This document shows, piece after piece, positions 44,689 through 53,511 of a stretch of 64,000 nucleotides of DNA. The first letter of the stretch is position 1. Each line of letters begins with the position of its first letter. Location of the stretch: the NCBI GenBank assembly GCA_965223725.1, contig CBDCXE010000005.1, positions 372,001 through 436,000 of the forward strand. Reading direction: 5' to 3'. A model generated the notes under the pieces. That model saw only the letters and a program-made list of their open reading frames with translations. It ran no database searches and had not been told where the DNA came from. The translations under genes and the position numbers were made by a program. The stretch comes from CBDCXE01 sp965223725 [NCBI: Nitrospinota bacterium]. GTDB lineage: Bacteria > Nitrospinota_A > UBA7883.

Positions 44689-44754
44689 TTGCCTATATAA
44701 TAGTGCATATCTTGTAAAAAATCAAGAAAAACCTATTTATATTGATTTTTATGC

Positions 44755-44783
44755 TTGACTGATTAGGCATAAGGGTGTATATT
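44755..44783 (+). promoter_or_regulatory. Sigma70 promoter of the transposase, giving a leaderless message
   Basis: TTGACT (44755-44760) and TATATT (44778-44783) are separated by exactly 17 bases. The likely transcription start, about seven bases after the -10 box, falls on the A of ATG 44790. No ribosome site lies at a useful distance from that ATG. Leaderless translation would keep transposase output low. Confidence 0.6.
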
Positions 44784-44789
44784 GTAATT

Positions 44790-45632
44790 ATGAATAGGTT
44801 ATCAGTAAAGAAACGGGCGCAAATACTTTCATGTTTGGTTGAGGGCAATTCTATCCGTTCCACAGTACGAATAACAGGAGCCGCCAAAAATACCGTTGTG
44901 AAGTTGCTGGCCGATGTTGGTAGGGCTTGCAGTATTTATCAGAGTGAGCATTTACGAAACCTGCCTTGCAAAAATATCCAGGTTGATGAGATATGGAGTT
45001 TTTGCTATTCGAAACAAAAGAATGTTCCGACTGATAAACGAGGTCTGTTTGGCTATGGTGATGTTTGGACATGGACGGCTTTATGCGCGGATACCAAGCT
45101 TGTACCATGCTGGCATATCGGGAGTCGTGACGCTGTGGCCGCTAATATCTTCATAGAAGATTTGGCTTCCCGTCTGGCCAATCGAGTCCAGCTAACATCA
45201 GACGGCTATAAACCTTATCTGGAAGCCGTAGAGCGAACATTTGGAAATGATATAGACTATGCAATGCTGGTTAAACTATACGGCAAGAGCGCGGAAAGTG
45301 AAAAGCGGTACAGTCCAGCCGATTGTGTCGGCACAGAGAAAAGTACAATAACAGGTAACCCCGATAAAAAGAAGGTTTCCACATCTTTTGTCGAGCGCCA
45401 GAATCTCACAATGAGAATGGGCATGAGGCGGTTCACCAGATTAACAAACGGGTTCTCAAAGAAAGTGGATAATCATGAACACGCAATCTCTTTGCACTTC
45501 ATGTACTATAATTTTGTGCGGATACATAAATCATTACGAGTAACACCGGCAATGGAAGCTGGTGTTACTGATCATCTATGGACATTAGAAGATATCGTTC
45601 AAATGGCTGATGAAATAAATAATTCAAACTGA
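44790..45632 (+). CDS. IS1-family DDE transposase
   Basis: A 280-residue transposase of the single-frame IS1-like type that lacks the frameshifted InsA/InsB arrangement of classical IS1. A short N-terminal HTH (RAQILSCLVEGNSIRSTVRITGAAKNTVVKLL) is followed by the DDE core: first Asp in QVDEIWSF, second in TSDGYKPYLEAVE, and the Glu in FVERQNLTMRM. The C-terminal MRRFTRLTNGFSKK and YYNFVRIHKSLRVTPAMEAGVTDHLW are typical of this group. The stop codon lies inside the right terminal repeat. A GTG at 44775 would add five residues but overlaps the promoter. The gene is intact, so the element may still be active. Confidence 0.93.
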   Translation: MNRLSVKKRAQILSCLVEGNSIRSTVRITGAAKNTVVKLLADVGRACSIYQSEHLRNLPCKNIQVDEIWSFCYSKQKNVPTDKRGLFGYGDVWTWTALCADTKLVPCWHIGSRDAVAANIFIEDLASRLANRVQLTSDGYKPYLEAVERTFGNDIDYAMLVKLYGKSAESEKRYSPADCVGTEKSTITGNPDKKKVSTSFVERQNLTMRMGMRRFTRLTNGFSKKVDNHEHAISLHFMYYNFVRIHKSLRVTPAMEAGVTDHLWTLEDIVQMADEINNSN

Positions 45633-45641
45633 CCCACTACC
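45622..45641 (-). repeat. Transposon right terminal inverted repeat
   Basis: Exact reverse complement of the left repeat at 42289-42308, 20 of 20 bases. It overlaps the last codons and stop of the transposase gene, as in other IS1-family elements. Confidence 0.93.
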
Positions 45642-45649
45642 AAATTGTG
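45642..45649 (+). repeat. Target site duplication, right copy (AAATTGTG)
   Basis: Identical to 42281-42288. Removing the element and one copy rejoins the flanks as GGTAGAATCG, the octamer, then TATTGGCTTG, which is the predicted empty site. Confidence 0.9.
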
Positions 45650-45800
45650 TATTGGCTTGATTTGTACATACAACTTAACTATAATTTACGGTTTTATGGA
45701 AACATTTTGACTAATGAAGCGTCTTAGTCTTAATAAGATGCAAGACTTGATATAGTTTATTATTTCAGTAATTAAGAGTGATGTAAAGCTTACGGAGATA

Positions 45801-46184
45801 ATGATGAAAAAAACAAACGACTTTCAGGATACGAAAAAACTGTTGCTGAGGAAAAAAGCAATATTGCTGAAAGCTGATCATAATTATAGCGAAGAGATAA
45901 AAAAAGAAGTTGAAAACATGCATGGTGATGATGTGGATGTGGCCGAATCAGCCTATGAACAGGAGATGGCTTATCTGTTTAAAAGCAGAGGGCAGGACGA
46001 GATCAAGCTGATAGGCGAAGCCATTGAAAGGATAGACAAAGGAGAATATGGCATCTGCGCCGAATGTGACGAGAAAATAGCCAAAAAAAGGCTCAAGGCG
46101 CTCCCATATTCCATATTATGTGTTGACTGTCAGGAAGAGACAGAGCGCCTGAACGCGGAAGAGCGGGCAGTTTCCCCTCGATAG
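45801..46184 (+). CDS. DksA/TraR-family zinc-finger protein
   Basis: A 127-residue protein with an N-terminal coiled coil and a C-terminal Cys4 zinc finger, CAEC-x17-CVDC (from ICAECDEKIAKKRLKALPYSILCVDCQ). DksA-like proteins enter the RNA polymerase secondary channel and modulate transcription, often with ppGpp. The residues at the coiled-coil tip carry DDVDVAESAYEQEM, broadly like DksA. ATG 45801 and ATG 45804 are adjacent; GGAG at 45794-45797 is better spaced for 45804. rpoZ follows, so the two RNA-polymerase-linked genes may share a transcript. Confidence 0.9.
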   Translation: MMKKTNDFQDTKKLLLRKKAILLKADHNYSEEIKKEVENMHGDDVDVAESAYEQEMAYLFKSRGQDEIKLIGEAIERIDKGEYGICAECDEKIAKKRLKALPYSILCVDCQEETERLNAEERAVSPR

Positions 46185-46233
46185 ACCCAATATGTTAATG
46201 TTTAGTTAATTATCAACCGGAGAAAATATATAG

Positions 46234-46461
46234 ATGTTCAACACTGAACTTTATCAAAAGGCGACTGAGAAAATTCCTGAAAAATATTTGTTGGCAAACC
46301 TTGTGACCATCAGGATGCGCCAACTGATTAATGGAGCAGACCCAATGGTTGACCCGGAGGACCTTAAACCACTGGATATTGCATTAAAGGAAATTATCGA
46401 AGGGATGATCGAGCCGCGCAAGGCGGAAACTGTGATGACTGGCGAAGAAATCTTTGGTTAG
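46234..46461 (+). CDS. rpoZ: RNA polymerase omega subunit
   Basis: A 75-residue protein matching the omega fold: KIPEKYLLANLVTIRMRQLING corresponds to the conserved FxLVxxAxxRARQL segment, and PLDIALKEIIEGMI to the conserved assembly helix. Omega assists folding of the beta-prime subunit and takes part in ppGpp binding. The divergence from the textbook sequence (Met-Arg instead of Lys-Arg-Ala) makes this a moderate rather than certain call. It lies 11 bases before the DUF1844 gene. Confidence 0.78.
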   Translation: MFNTELYQKATEKIPEKYLLANLVTIRMRQLINGADPMVDPEDLKPLDIALKEIIEGMIEPRKAETVMTGEEIFG

Positions 46462-46471
46462 ATAAAAAGTT

Positions 46472-46894
46472 ATGGAAGAAGAAAACAAGGAAAGCGAAGG
46501 TTTCTCCTTCAAAGACAGGCGCAAACGCTATGATGAAGACGAGCCTGGCGATAGCGTTGCGTCAGGAGCAGTAGAAGAGCCTAAGCAGGATAGTCAGGTC
46601 GCGGAACAGCCTGCTGATCCTGGGTCATCTTCCGCTTCTTCAGAGGCTCCACCTGTGGATTTTTCCACATTTATATTATCACTGGCATCCGGGGCGGCTT
46701 ATCATATGGGCGGCTTTCAGGATCCTGTATCAGGGAAAACATCAATAGATCTGGGGTTGGCCAAACAGTCCATCGATATCCTTGCCATGCTGGACGATAA
46801 AACCAAAGGTAACTTGACACAGGAAGAGGCCGACCTGCTTTCGCATTCGCTGTACGACCTGCGGATGAAATTTGTCGAAGCCTCCAAAGGTTGA
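46472..46894 (+). CDS. DUF1844-family protein
   Basis: A 140-residue protein with an acidic, Gln/Ser-rich disordered N-terminal ~60 residues and a DUF1844 domain at the C-terminus (PVDFSTFILSLASGAAYHMGGF, then IDLGLAKQSIDILAMLDDKTKGNLTQEEADLLSHSLYDLRMKFVE). DUF1844 is widespread in deltaproteobacteria and related phyla and has no established function. It probably shares a transcript with rpoZ and converges with the DinB-like gene. Confidence 0.88.
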   Translation: MEEENKESEGFSFKDRRKRYDEDEPGDSVASGAVEEPKQDSQVAEQPADPGSSSASSEAPPVDFSTFILSLASGAAYHMGGFQDPVSGKTSIDLGLAKQSIDILAMLDDKTKGNLTQEEADLLSHSLYDLRMKFVEASKG

Positions 46895-46904
46895 CAATAT
46901 CGAT

Positions 46905-47369
46905 TTAACCGTTATAGAAAATATAGTCGATAAACGGCGCCTGCCTTTCTCCATCACTGGCAAAATTTGCAATCTGGCCCCTGTGATACGAAGCATGGAT
47001 AATCACAGTGGTTAATATGTCATATGCCGGTTTGGTCACTTCAGCGCCCTTCATATTAATATAAGATACACCCGTCGATAGATCCTTTGCTTTATCACTT
47101 TCCAGATATTCCATCCACAGCCGATTCATTTCCTCACATAGGCCATGCAGCTCATCAGCGCCTGTATCTGGCCACAAATCTGGCATGGGAACCTCCACTC
47201 CACGCTCCAGCCGATCCAGCCACATCTTGTGGGCGGCTATGATGTGAGCGAATATTTTCACGGCCCGGTCGTTTGGGGGGCCGTCGGAAAACATGAAATC
47301 GAGCACTTTGCGGTTGCTGTCCACGTCATACCCGAACAACGTTTTATATCCAGGGAACTCTGCCATCAT
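46905..47369 (-). CDS. DinB-family four-helix metal-binding protein
   Basis: A 154-residue DinB-like protein. Its metal site is indicated by His in HIIAAHKMWLDRL near residue 45 and by the HASYHRGQI motif near residue 130. DinB/YfiT-like proteins are thiol-dependent S-transferases or of unknown function, and damage induction cannot be inferred from sequence. It is the most downstream member of a minus-strand group with the activase genes, 36 bases after them. Confidence 0.85.
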   Translation of the reverse strand: MMAEFPGYKTLFGYDVDSNRKVLDFMFSDGPPNDRAVKIFAHIIAAHKMWLDRLERGVEVPMPDLWPDTGADELHGLCEEMNRLWMEYLESDKAKDLSTGVSYINMKGAEVTKPAYDILTTVIIHASYHRGQIANFASDGERQAPFIDYIFYNG

Positions 47370-47405
47370 ATTCCTCCTTGCTAATTTGCGGCATTTTTCA
47401 CGTCA

Positions 47406-48167
47406 TCACCCAGATGACACACAGCACCCTATGGCGCCGTTGATCTGGGGATGGGGCAGTGAATGCGCAACCATGTTTGTTTCTGATTCAATCATTTGAC
47501 GGATGGCTCCGTTTTTCGCCACGCCGCCAGTCAATACCATGTTCCTGTTTCTATATTTACGGATCATCGGAACCAGCCGCATCACAACGGTCCGGTTGGC
47601 GCCGGCCAGGATGTTTTCGATCGGCTCTCCATCCGATATCAGGCCAATCACTTCCGACTCGCCAAATATGGCGCATGTGTTGGACATGCCCAGCGGGTCA
47701 TCGGCGCACTCGCCCAGTTTCTCGATCGACACACCCAGCGCCCGCGCAATATTCTCCAGATATCGCCCGGAGCCGGCGGCGCATTTATCGTTCATGGAAA
47801 AATCATCGACAAAGCCGTCTTTGACCGAGATAACCTTGGTGTCCTGTCCGCCGATATCGACCAGGGTAAAATCGGTGAGCCCGGTCTGGAACATGGCGCC
47901 TTTGGCGTGCGCCATTATTTCCGGAATGGCCACGCCGCCTTTGACATTTACATTGTTGCGGCCATATCCTGTCGCCACGATTTTTTCATAAACCGGAGCG
48001 TCAGACAAAAGAGAAAGCCGGTCGATATTCAGCTCGCGGCCACCATTCCTGCAGGCGATGTAGAACTGAACGGTATCCATTTTTGTGGAGAAAGTTATCG
48101 CGCCATGCTCCACCATGGCGATCTTGACTTCCCGCGAGCCAACATCGATGCCTAATACGCCGCTCAT
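47406..48167 (-). CDS. Activator ATPase of 2-hydroxyacyl-CoA dehydratase/double-cubane protein type (YjiL/HgdC-like)
   Basis: A 253-residue ASKHA-fold ATPase. GVLGIDVGSREVKIAMV is the phosphate-binding loop. The bridging [4Fe-4S] cluster Cys are in MNDKCAAGSGRYLENIA and MSNTCAIFGESEV, the helix-cluster-helix pair of HgdC/BcrA-type activators. FTLVDIGGQDTKVISV and VLTGGVAKNGAIRQMIE complete the ATPase site. It uses ATP to raise the reducing power of an electron passed to its partner, encoded directly upstream with a four-base overlap. The homodimer shares one cluster. Confidence 0.93.
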   Translation of the reverse strand: MSGVLGIDVGSREVKIAMVEHGAITFSTKMDTVQFYIACRNGGRELNIDRLSLLSDAPVYEKIVATGYGRNNVNVKGGVAIPEIMAHAKGAMFQTGLTDFTLVDIGGQDTKVISVKDGFVDDFSMNDKCAAGSGRYLENIARALGVSIEKLGECADDPLGMSNTCAIFGESEVIGLISDGEPIENILAGANRTVVMRLVPMIRKYRNRNMVLTGGVAKNGAIRQMIESETNMVAHSLPHPQINGAIGCCVSSG

Positions 48168-49162
48168 CGTTGAAGGACGGTTTTCCGTTCTGCAATCATG
48201 TTGATAAAACTTTCCAGTCGGATCTTTGTCCTGGCGTCGATCTCCCGTGGCGTGTCACCCTCAATGGTTAATATCGGCACATCCAGTCTCTCGCGGAATA
48301 TCATATCCTCCATCTGCCTATGACAGAACGACTGGACATAATGAATAATGCCATCCAGCCCACGTTCCGGAATTCTGGCGGACATATCATCGACCCTGGC
48401 CCGGACATCGTACGGGTAGGTGTAGAGCAGGTACTGCTCCGCCAGGTTCTCCCCGCCCAGCGGCATACAGAACTGGCGCTGGACCTCGTTGTAAACAATC
48501 CGCGCATCATGTTCTTCGATAAATTGGTATAACCCATCCAGGATCGGTGGAATGCCGATCAAGCCGAGCCGGACGGTTTGATTCATGCTGTTTCGGCTTT
48601 TGGCTTCGATAATAAATCGGTCGATTTTCTTTTCAAAACGGTCCGGGTCAGACTCAAAATCGGAGGACGATACCAGCAACAGATGATTTTCAAACCCGGT
48701 CACTTTGTCCTCTTGCCAGGTCAGCCGGTCGATTTCCAGCAGTTTTCGCCTGATTCGGTTTAGCCGTATGCGCTGGGCCTCCACGCTCGCCCGGTCGGTC
48801 TGGAAATATTCCATCAGCAGGGCCAGCGACCTTTTCATCATCCCCCGGTCCCGGCCGTAGGGGAAGTTAAACGGAATGGTCTCCACACCGCGCATTTTAT
48901 ACAGTTCCATCAGCACATGGGTGTTGGAGCAATCGCCCTGGGTCACGGCCACCACCTTGTCGATTTTATGATCAAGGCAAGCCGCGTACATACCCTTGAT
49001 CCACCCACAAATGGAACGTGGGATGCCATCGACTTCCGCTTCGTCTATATAAGCGGAGTTTTTCAGGTCCGAAATAAATATGTTGTTCAGATCAACCGGC
49101 GCATACCCGCCAGCGAACAGAATTTCCGACGGGATCGTGGTCGTTATACCAACTCGTTTCAT
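48164..49162 (-). CDS. 2-hydroxyacyl-CoA dehydratase D-component-family protein, single-subunit (YjiM-like)
   Basis: A 332-residue HgdB/FldC-related protein. Cys candidates for Fe-S binding are in RSICGWIKGMYAACL, TQGDCSNTH, RQFCMPLGG and QSFCHRQME. Only one large subunit is present, not the two of hydroxyglutaryl- or lactyl-CoA dehydratase. A single subunit paired with an activator is the arrangement of YjiM/YjiL and of double-cubane cluster proteins, which reduce small molecules rather than dehydrate CoA thioesters. Substrate unknown. tyrS ends nine bases upstream on the same strand. Confidence 0.85.
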   Translation of the reverse strand: MKRVGITTTIPSEILFAGGYAPVDLNNIFISDLKNSAYIDEAEVDGIPRSICGWIKGMYAACLDHKIDKVVAVTQGDCSNTHVLMELYKMRGVETIPFNFPYGRDRGMMKRSLALLMEYFQTDRASVEAQRIRLNRIRRKLLEIDRLTWQEDKVTGFENHLLLVSSSDFESDPDRFEKKIDRFIIEAKSRNSMNQTVRLGLIGIPPILDGLYQFIEEHDARIVYNEVQRQFCMPLGGENLAEQYLLYTYPYDVRARVDDMSARIPERGLDGIIHYVQSFCHRQMEDMIFRERLDVPILTIEGDTPREIDARTKIRLESFINMIAERKTVLQR

Positions 49163-49170
49163 AATCCGTA

Positions 49171-50385
49171 TTACACCAGCCGGGCAAACCGGCGCTTGCC
49201 GACCTTGACCAGTCGCTCGGCGCCGCGCTCCAGCTTATAATCGATATCTGTTATCTTTTCACCATCCACACTCACGGCCCCTTGCTTGATCATCCGCCTG
49301 CCGTCCGAACTGCTGGAGACCAGCCCGGCGTCCAACAAAGCTTTCGGGAGCCAGACAGACTCTTCTCCGTTCCATTCTACCCTGAACAGCGGCACATCGT
49401 CCGGCAAATCTTTCTTTTTAAATATACGTTCGAACTCTTCAGCGGCCGTATTCGCATCGTCACTGGAATGATAACGTGTGACAATCTCCCTGGCCAGGTT
49501 GACCTTCGCCGTTTTCGGATGAACATCACCCGCCACAATGTTGTTCTGGAGCGTTTCCAGCTCCTCATTCGATATCTCCGATACCAGCTCATAATAACGA
49601 TACATAAGATCATCAGAGATAGACATAACCTTGCCAAAGATTTCCTTTGGCGCCTCGTCGATGCCGATATAGTTATCGTACGATTTGCTCATTTTCATCA
49701 CGCCATCGGTCCCCTCCAGCAACGGCAGGGTGATGACCACCTGCGGACTCTGGCCATAGCTTTTCTGCAAGTCGCGGCCAACTAACAGGTTGAACTTTTG
49801 GTCGGTCCCGCCCAGCTCCACATCGGCCTTCATCGCCACCGAGTCGTAGCCTTGCAGCAGCGGATAGAGGAACTCGTGGATCGATATGGCGCGCCCTTCC
49901 TTGTAACGTTTGGAGAAATCGTCCCGTTCCAGCATCCGCGCCACGGTGAACTTGGCCGACAGGTTAACCATATCGGTCGGCGATAGCTGCGACAGCCACG
50001 CGCTGTTGAACGCGATTTCGGTTTTATCCTGATCCAGAACCTTGAAAACCTGCTTTTTATAGGTCGCGGCGTTTTGTTCCACCTGCTCCTTTGTCAGCGA
50101 GGGGCGTGTCTCCGACTTGCCGGTGGGGTCGCCGATCATGCCGGTAAAATCGCCGATCAGGAACACCACCTTATGGCCCAGGTCCTGGAACTGCCGCAGC
50201 TTGTGCAAAAGAACCGTATGCCCAAGGTGCAGATCAGGAGCGGTCGGGTCGAACCCTGCCTTGATGATCAGCGGCTCATTTTTCTCGCGGGAGGTTTCCA
50301 GCTTTTTGACCAGATCCTCTTCGATGAGGATCTCCTCGACCCCACGCTCGATTATCTTGAGCTGTTCCTTTACCGGTTTAAACAT
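49171..50385 (-). CDS. tyrS: Tyrosine-tRNA ligase
   Basis: A class I synthetase of about 404 residues. The HIGH motif appears as HLGHTVLL and the second signature as KMSKS, both in a Rossmann core ([47 protein letters not shown]). The C-terminal S4 domain for tRNA binding is seen in [33 protein letters not shown] set the start at ATG 50385, where GGAG lies five bases upstream; the open frame extends to 50457. The KMSKS form and length match the TyrZ-like branch. Confidence 0.95.
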   Translation of the reverse strand: MFKPVKEQLKIIERGVEEILIEEDLVKKLETSREKNEPLIIKAGFDPTAPDLHLGHTVLLHKLRQFQDLGHKVVFLIGDFTGMIGDPTGKSETRPSLTKEQVEQNAATYKKQVFKVLDQDKTEIAFNSAWLSQLSPTDMVNLSAKFTVARMLERDDFSKRYKEGRAISIHEFLYPLLQGYDSVAMKADVELGGTDQKFNLLVGRDLQKSYGQSPQVVITLPLLEGTDGVMKMSKSYDNYIGIDEAPKEIFGKVMSISDDLMYRYYELVSEISNEELETLQNNIVAGDVHPKTAKVNLAREIVTRYHSSDDANTAAEEFERIFKKKDLPDDVPLFRVEWNGEESVWLPKALLDAGLVSSSSDGRRMIKQGAVSVDGEKITDIDYKLERGAERLVKVGKRRFARLV

Positions 50386-50450
50386 TCTGGCTCCATTTTG
50401 GACTATTATATTCTGTATGGAAGATAAAAGAGTATCAAAGCGCTGAACGG

Positions 50451-52232
50451 ATGGCAAAGAAAAGAGCGCCCGCCAAATTTCAGGATATACGTAGCCCGAC
50501 GATCGACCGGTTGAAGCAGGAGACGGGCACGGTTATAAAAGATCATGACGGCAAGCTGTCGGTGGCCCTGATTTACCCCAACAGCTATCAGGTCGGCATG
50601 AGCAACCTGGGGTTCCAGAAGGTGTATCACCTGTTCAACAGGCGGCCGGATGTCGTCTGCGAACGGGCGTTTCTGCCTGATGATAAAGAGCTGGCCCTGC
50701 TAAAGACGAAAGGTCAGGAGCCGTTATCGATGGAGACGGGCCGACCGTTGGCCAGCTTCGATATCATCGCGTTTTCCATCACATTCGAGCACGATTATAT
50801 CAACGTCCTGACGATGCTCGACCTGATGCGTATAAAGTTTCGTGACAGGCCGGGTAGTGATCCGCTGATAATAGCCGGCGGAATATGCGTCACCCTCAAC
50901 CCGGAGGTGATGGCGCCACTCTTCGACTTGGCGCTCATCGGCGAGGGTGAAGAGATCATCGACCCGCTGGTGGACGCGGTTGCGCAGCATGGCACGAAAG
51001 CCTATCCAGCGTTTGCCGGCTTGCCGGGGGTGTATGTGACCGGCGCCTATACCACCGAATACAATGATGACAACACAATCAGACAGATCAACCCCGAGCC
51101 TGGCTATCCGGATAAAGTGGATCGGGTATGGGACCGGAATTATGCCAGGGAGCCAAACTATACGAGACTGCAGACACCCGACACAGTGTTCGGGGATATG
51201 GAGCTGGTGGAGATCGGCAAGGGATGCGGCAAGCATTGCCGGTTTTGCGCCGCCGGTTATGTGTATAGACCGACCCGATATGCGCCTTATGACAAATTAA
51301 TAGAGGCGGTTACGCGCGCTGTCGAAAGCAGAGGCAAGGTCGGCCTGGTGGGCAGCGCCATAGCGGACCATCCCGATATCGAGCGGATATTGGAACATAT
51401 TGTAGGGATGGGGGGCCAGTTCAGCCTGTCATCGCTACGGCTGGATAAGCTGACGATTGATTTTTTGCGCCTGCTGAAAAAAGGTGGGCTGAAGACCATA
51501 ACAGTCGCGCCGGAGGCTGGCACAGAAAAGTTGAGCCGCAAGATAAACAAAACGATATCCGACAAACAGATTCTGGACGCTGTGGAGCGGATAGCGAAGG
51601 CGGGCCAGTTCGATATGAAACTTTATTTCCTGGTGGGTTTGCCGGATGAAGAGGACGCCGATGTCGATGGAATAATCGACCTTGTGAAATCGATCCAGCA
51701 AACCATGGTGAACGCCTCCAGAGAGAAAGGGAAACTGGGCAATATCTCTGTCGGCGTGAACGGGTTCGTGCCGAAACCGTGCTCACCATACCAGTGGGCG
51801 CCATTCGAAGGGATCAAAACCGTGCGCGCAAAGTTAAAGAGGATTAAATCGAACCTGGCGCCTGTGGCCAACGTCACGGTCTCCATCAGCTCTGCCAGAT
51901 ACGACTATGTGCAGACACTGCTATCTGTCGGCGATCGGCGTGCCGCGCATTATATAGAGCGCGCATACCACCTCGATGGCGACTGGGCCAAAGCGTTGAA
52001 AGATAGCGAGACCAGGCGATTGGCGGGCGCGGACCCAGATTTCTTTGTATTGCGTGGCAAAGCGCAGGACGAAGTTTTGCCATGGTCGATGGTGGATGAC
52101 AAGCTGCGGGATGACTATCTGTGGCGCGAAAATGAAAAACATCAACAGGATAAAATCACGCCGGAATGCCCGGAGCCGGAGGAGGAGTGCGCCCGCTGCG
52201 GTCAATTTGAAGGCGTGTGCGTGAAGATGTGA
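50451..52232 (+). CDS. B12-binding radical SAM protein (TIGR03960-like)
   Basis: A 593-residue protein. The N-terminal part resembles a cobalamin-binding-type Rossmann domain ([21 protein letters not shown]). The radical SAM motif CxxxCxxC is seen in [19 protein letters not shown] near residue 260, followed by the usual barrel ([23 protein letters not shown]). The C-terminus carries a Cys-rich [19 protein letters not shown] tail. It fits the TIGR03960 family, generally paired with a TIGR03936/DUF2344 protein, which is not next to it. Reaction unknown. It diverges from tyrS. Confidence 0.88.
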   Translation: MAKKRAPAKFQDIRSPTIDRLKQETGTVIKDHDGKLSVALIYPNSYQVGMSNLGFQKVYHLFNRRPDVVCERAFLPDDKELALLKTKGQEPLSMETGRPLASFDIIAFSITFEHDYINVLTMLDLMRIKFRDRPGSDPLIIAGGICVTLNPEVMAPLFDLALIGEGEEIIDPLVDAVAQHGTKAYPAFAGLPGVYVTGAYTTEYNDDNTIRQINPEPGYPDKVDRVWDRNYAREPNYTRLQTPDTVFGDMELVEIGKGCGKHCRFCAAGYVYRPTRYAPYDKLIEAVTRAVESRGKVGLVGSAIADHPDIERILEHIVGMGGQFSLSSLRLDKLTIDFLRLLKKGGLKTITVAPEAGTEKLSRKINKTISDKQILDAVERIAKAGQFDMKLYFLVGLPDEEDADVDGIIDLVKSIQQTMVNASREKGKLGNISVGVNGFVPKPCSPYQWAPFEGIKTVRAKLKRIKSNLAPVANVTVSISSARYDYVQTLLSVGDRRAAHYIERAYHLDGDWAKALKDSETRRLAGADPDFFVLRGKAQDEVLPWSMVDDKLRDDYLWRENEKHQQDKITPECPEPEEECARCGQFEGVCVKM

Positions 52233-52276
52233 TATTCTATTGAAACTCAATAACGTATTAACCAATAAACATAGAC

Positions 52277-53494
52277 ATGATAGCAATAGAAGAAGCGATA
52301 AAAATAATAGAAAACGCAGTAAATGCGACCGATGAAATAGAGCGATTGCCACTGCACGAATGCTTCGGCCGGGTGCTGGCGGTGGATGTTTATTCCGATA
52401 TAAACGTACCACCATTCAACCGGGTCACCATGGATGGCTATGCTGTCGTATCGGCCGATGGGCCGGGCAGTTATGAAGTGGTGGAGGATGTCCCGGCTGG
52501 TGTTTACCCAAGCGTTCGGGTGACCAGCGGCAAAGTTAGCAAGGTGATGACCGGCGCGCCAATGCCGGAGGGCGCGGACGCTGTTATACAGGTGGAGAAA
52601 ACCGGCGGGTTCGCCGATGTGGGTGAGATTGCAACGATCAACGAGCCGATCGCTTCCGGAAAAAACGTATCGCCGCTGGGCGAGGATATCAGGGAAGGCG
52701 ACAAGGTACTGGATGCGCCTTGCGTGATACGCCCGCCGGAATCGGCCGTGCTGGCCTCCATGGGCATCGACCCGGCTCCCGTATATAAGCAGCCGACCAT
52801 TGCCGTGCTGGCCACCGGCGACGAGCTGGTGCCGCCCGCGGTCAATCCTGGCCCGGGCCAGATAAGAAACTCCAACGAATACTCCACCTATGCGCAGTCC
52901 ATCGCCATCGGGATCACACCGACGACATTAGGCATCGCCCGGGATGATATCGGCGCATTAAAGGAGAAGATTGACGAAGGCGCCCAGCATGATTTTCTGC
53001 TGATCTCCGGCGGCGTATCCGCGGGGGATCGCGATTTTGTGCCGGGCATTTTGCAAGAGGCTGGTTACGATCTGCTGTTTAACAAAGTGAAAATCAAACC
53101 GGGCAAGCCGGTGACATTTGGAGTATCGGATAAAGGTCGATTTGTGTTCGGTATGCCGGGCAACCCTGTGTCGGCAATGGTCATATTCGAGCTGTTCATA
53201 AAGCCTGCGGTCAGGAAGTTTACACATCTGCCCCGAATCGGATACAGAACAGCCATGGCGAAACTGGACGCCGACTACAAACGCAGGGCAGACAAGCGGG
53301 AGGAGTATGTGCCGGTCAACGTCTGCTGGGATGGCGAAGGTTATCTGGCCCAGTTGATACCGTTCCACGGCTCCGGCCATTTTTCAGCGCTGACCAAAGC
53401 CAACGGGCTGGCGAAAATTCCAATTGGCACTAAAGAGGTCGCTAAAGGCGGCGTGGTTGAAATCCGGTTCTTCAACGATTTTACTAACAGATAA
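52277..53494 (+). CDS. moeA: Molybdopterin molybdenumtransferase MoeA
   Basis: A 405-residue MoeA that inserts molybdate (or tungstate) into adenylated molybdopterin. Visible are the PPFNRVTMDGYAV motif, KVMTGAPMPEGADAVI, PTIAVLATGDELV, the SGGVSAGDRDFV active-site loop and FGMPGNPVSAMV. The C-terminal MoeA-IV domain is present. Its presence implies molybdenum or tungsten enzymes elsewhere in the genome. It begins 44 bases after the radical SAM gene, and yebC starts 17 bases after it. Confidence 0.96.
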   Translation: MIAIEEAIKIIENAVNATDEIERLPLHECFGRVLAVDVYSDINVPPFNRVTMDGYAVVSADGPGSYEVVEDVPAGVYPSVRVTSGKVSKVMTGAPMPEGADAVIQVEKTGGFADVGEIATINEPIASGKNVSPLGEDIREGDKVLDAPCVIRPPESAVLASMGIDPAPVYKQPTIAVLATGDELVPPAVNPGPGQIRNSNEYSTYAQSIAIGITPTTLGIARDDIGALKEKIDEGAQHDFLLISGGVSAGDRDFVPGILQEAGYDLLFNKVKIKPGKPVTFGVSDKGRFVFGMPGNPVSAMVIFELFIKPAVRKFTHLPRIGYRTAMAKLDADYKRRADKREEYVPVNVCWDGEGYLAQLIPFHGSGHFSALTKANGLAKIPIGTKEVAKGGVVEIRFFNDFTNR

Positions 53495-53511
53495 CAGTTT
53501 GGAGATTATAA

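Larger units (their letters stand above)
42289..45641 (+). mobile_element. IS1-family transposon with passenger genes (complete, 3353 bp)
   Basis: The element is bounded by perfect 20-bp inverted repeats (42289-42308 and 45622-45641) and flanked by an 8-bp direct duplication. The transposase at the right end is an IS1-type DDE enzyme whose last codons lie inside the right repeat, as expected for a terminal transposase gene. An ordinary IS1-type element would be about 0.9 kb. Here ~2.4 kb of passenger DNA lies between the left end and the transposase: a small basic protein, a two-gene XRE/ImmA module and a tRNA-like gene. No second left-end copy is seen in front of the transposase, so the whole unit would move together. 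The ends are undamaged, so insertion is probably recent. Confidence 0.92.

Noticed and set aside
44690-44790. An internal second left end just before the transposase, which would define a minimal IS
   Set aside because: I looked for the 20-bp end or its first 12 bases here and found none. Only the left end at 42289 matches.
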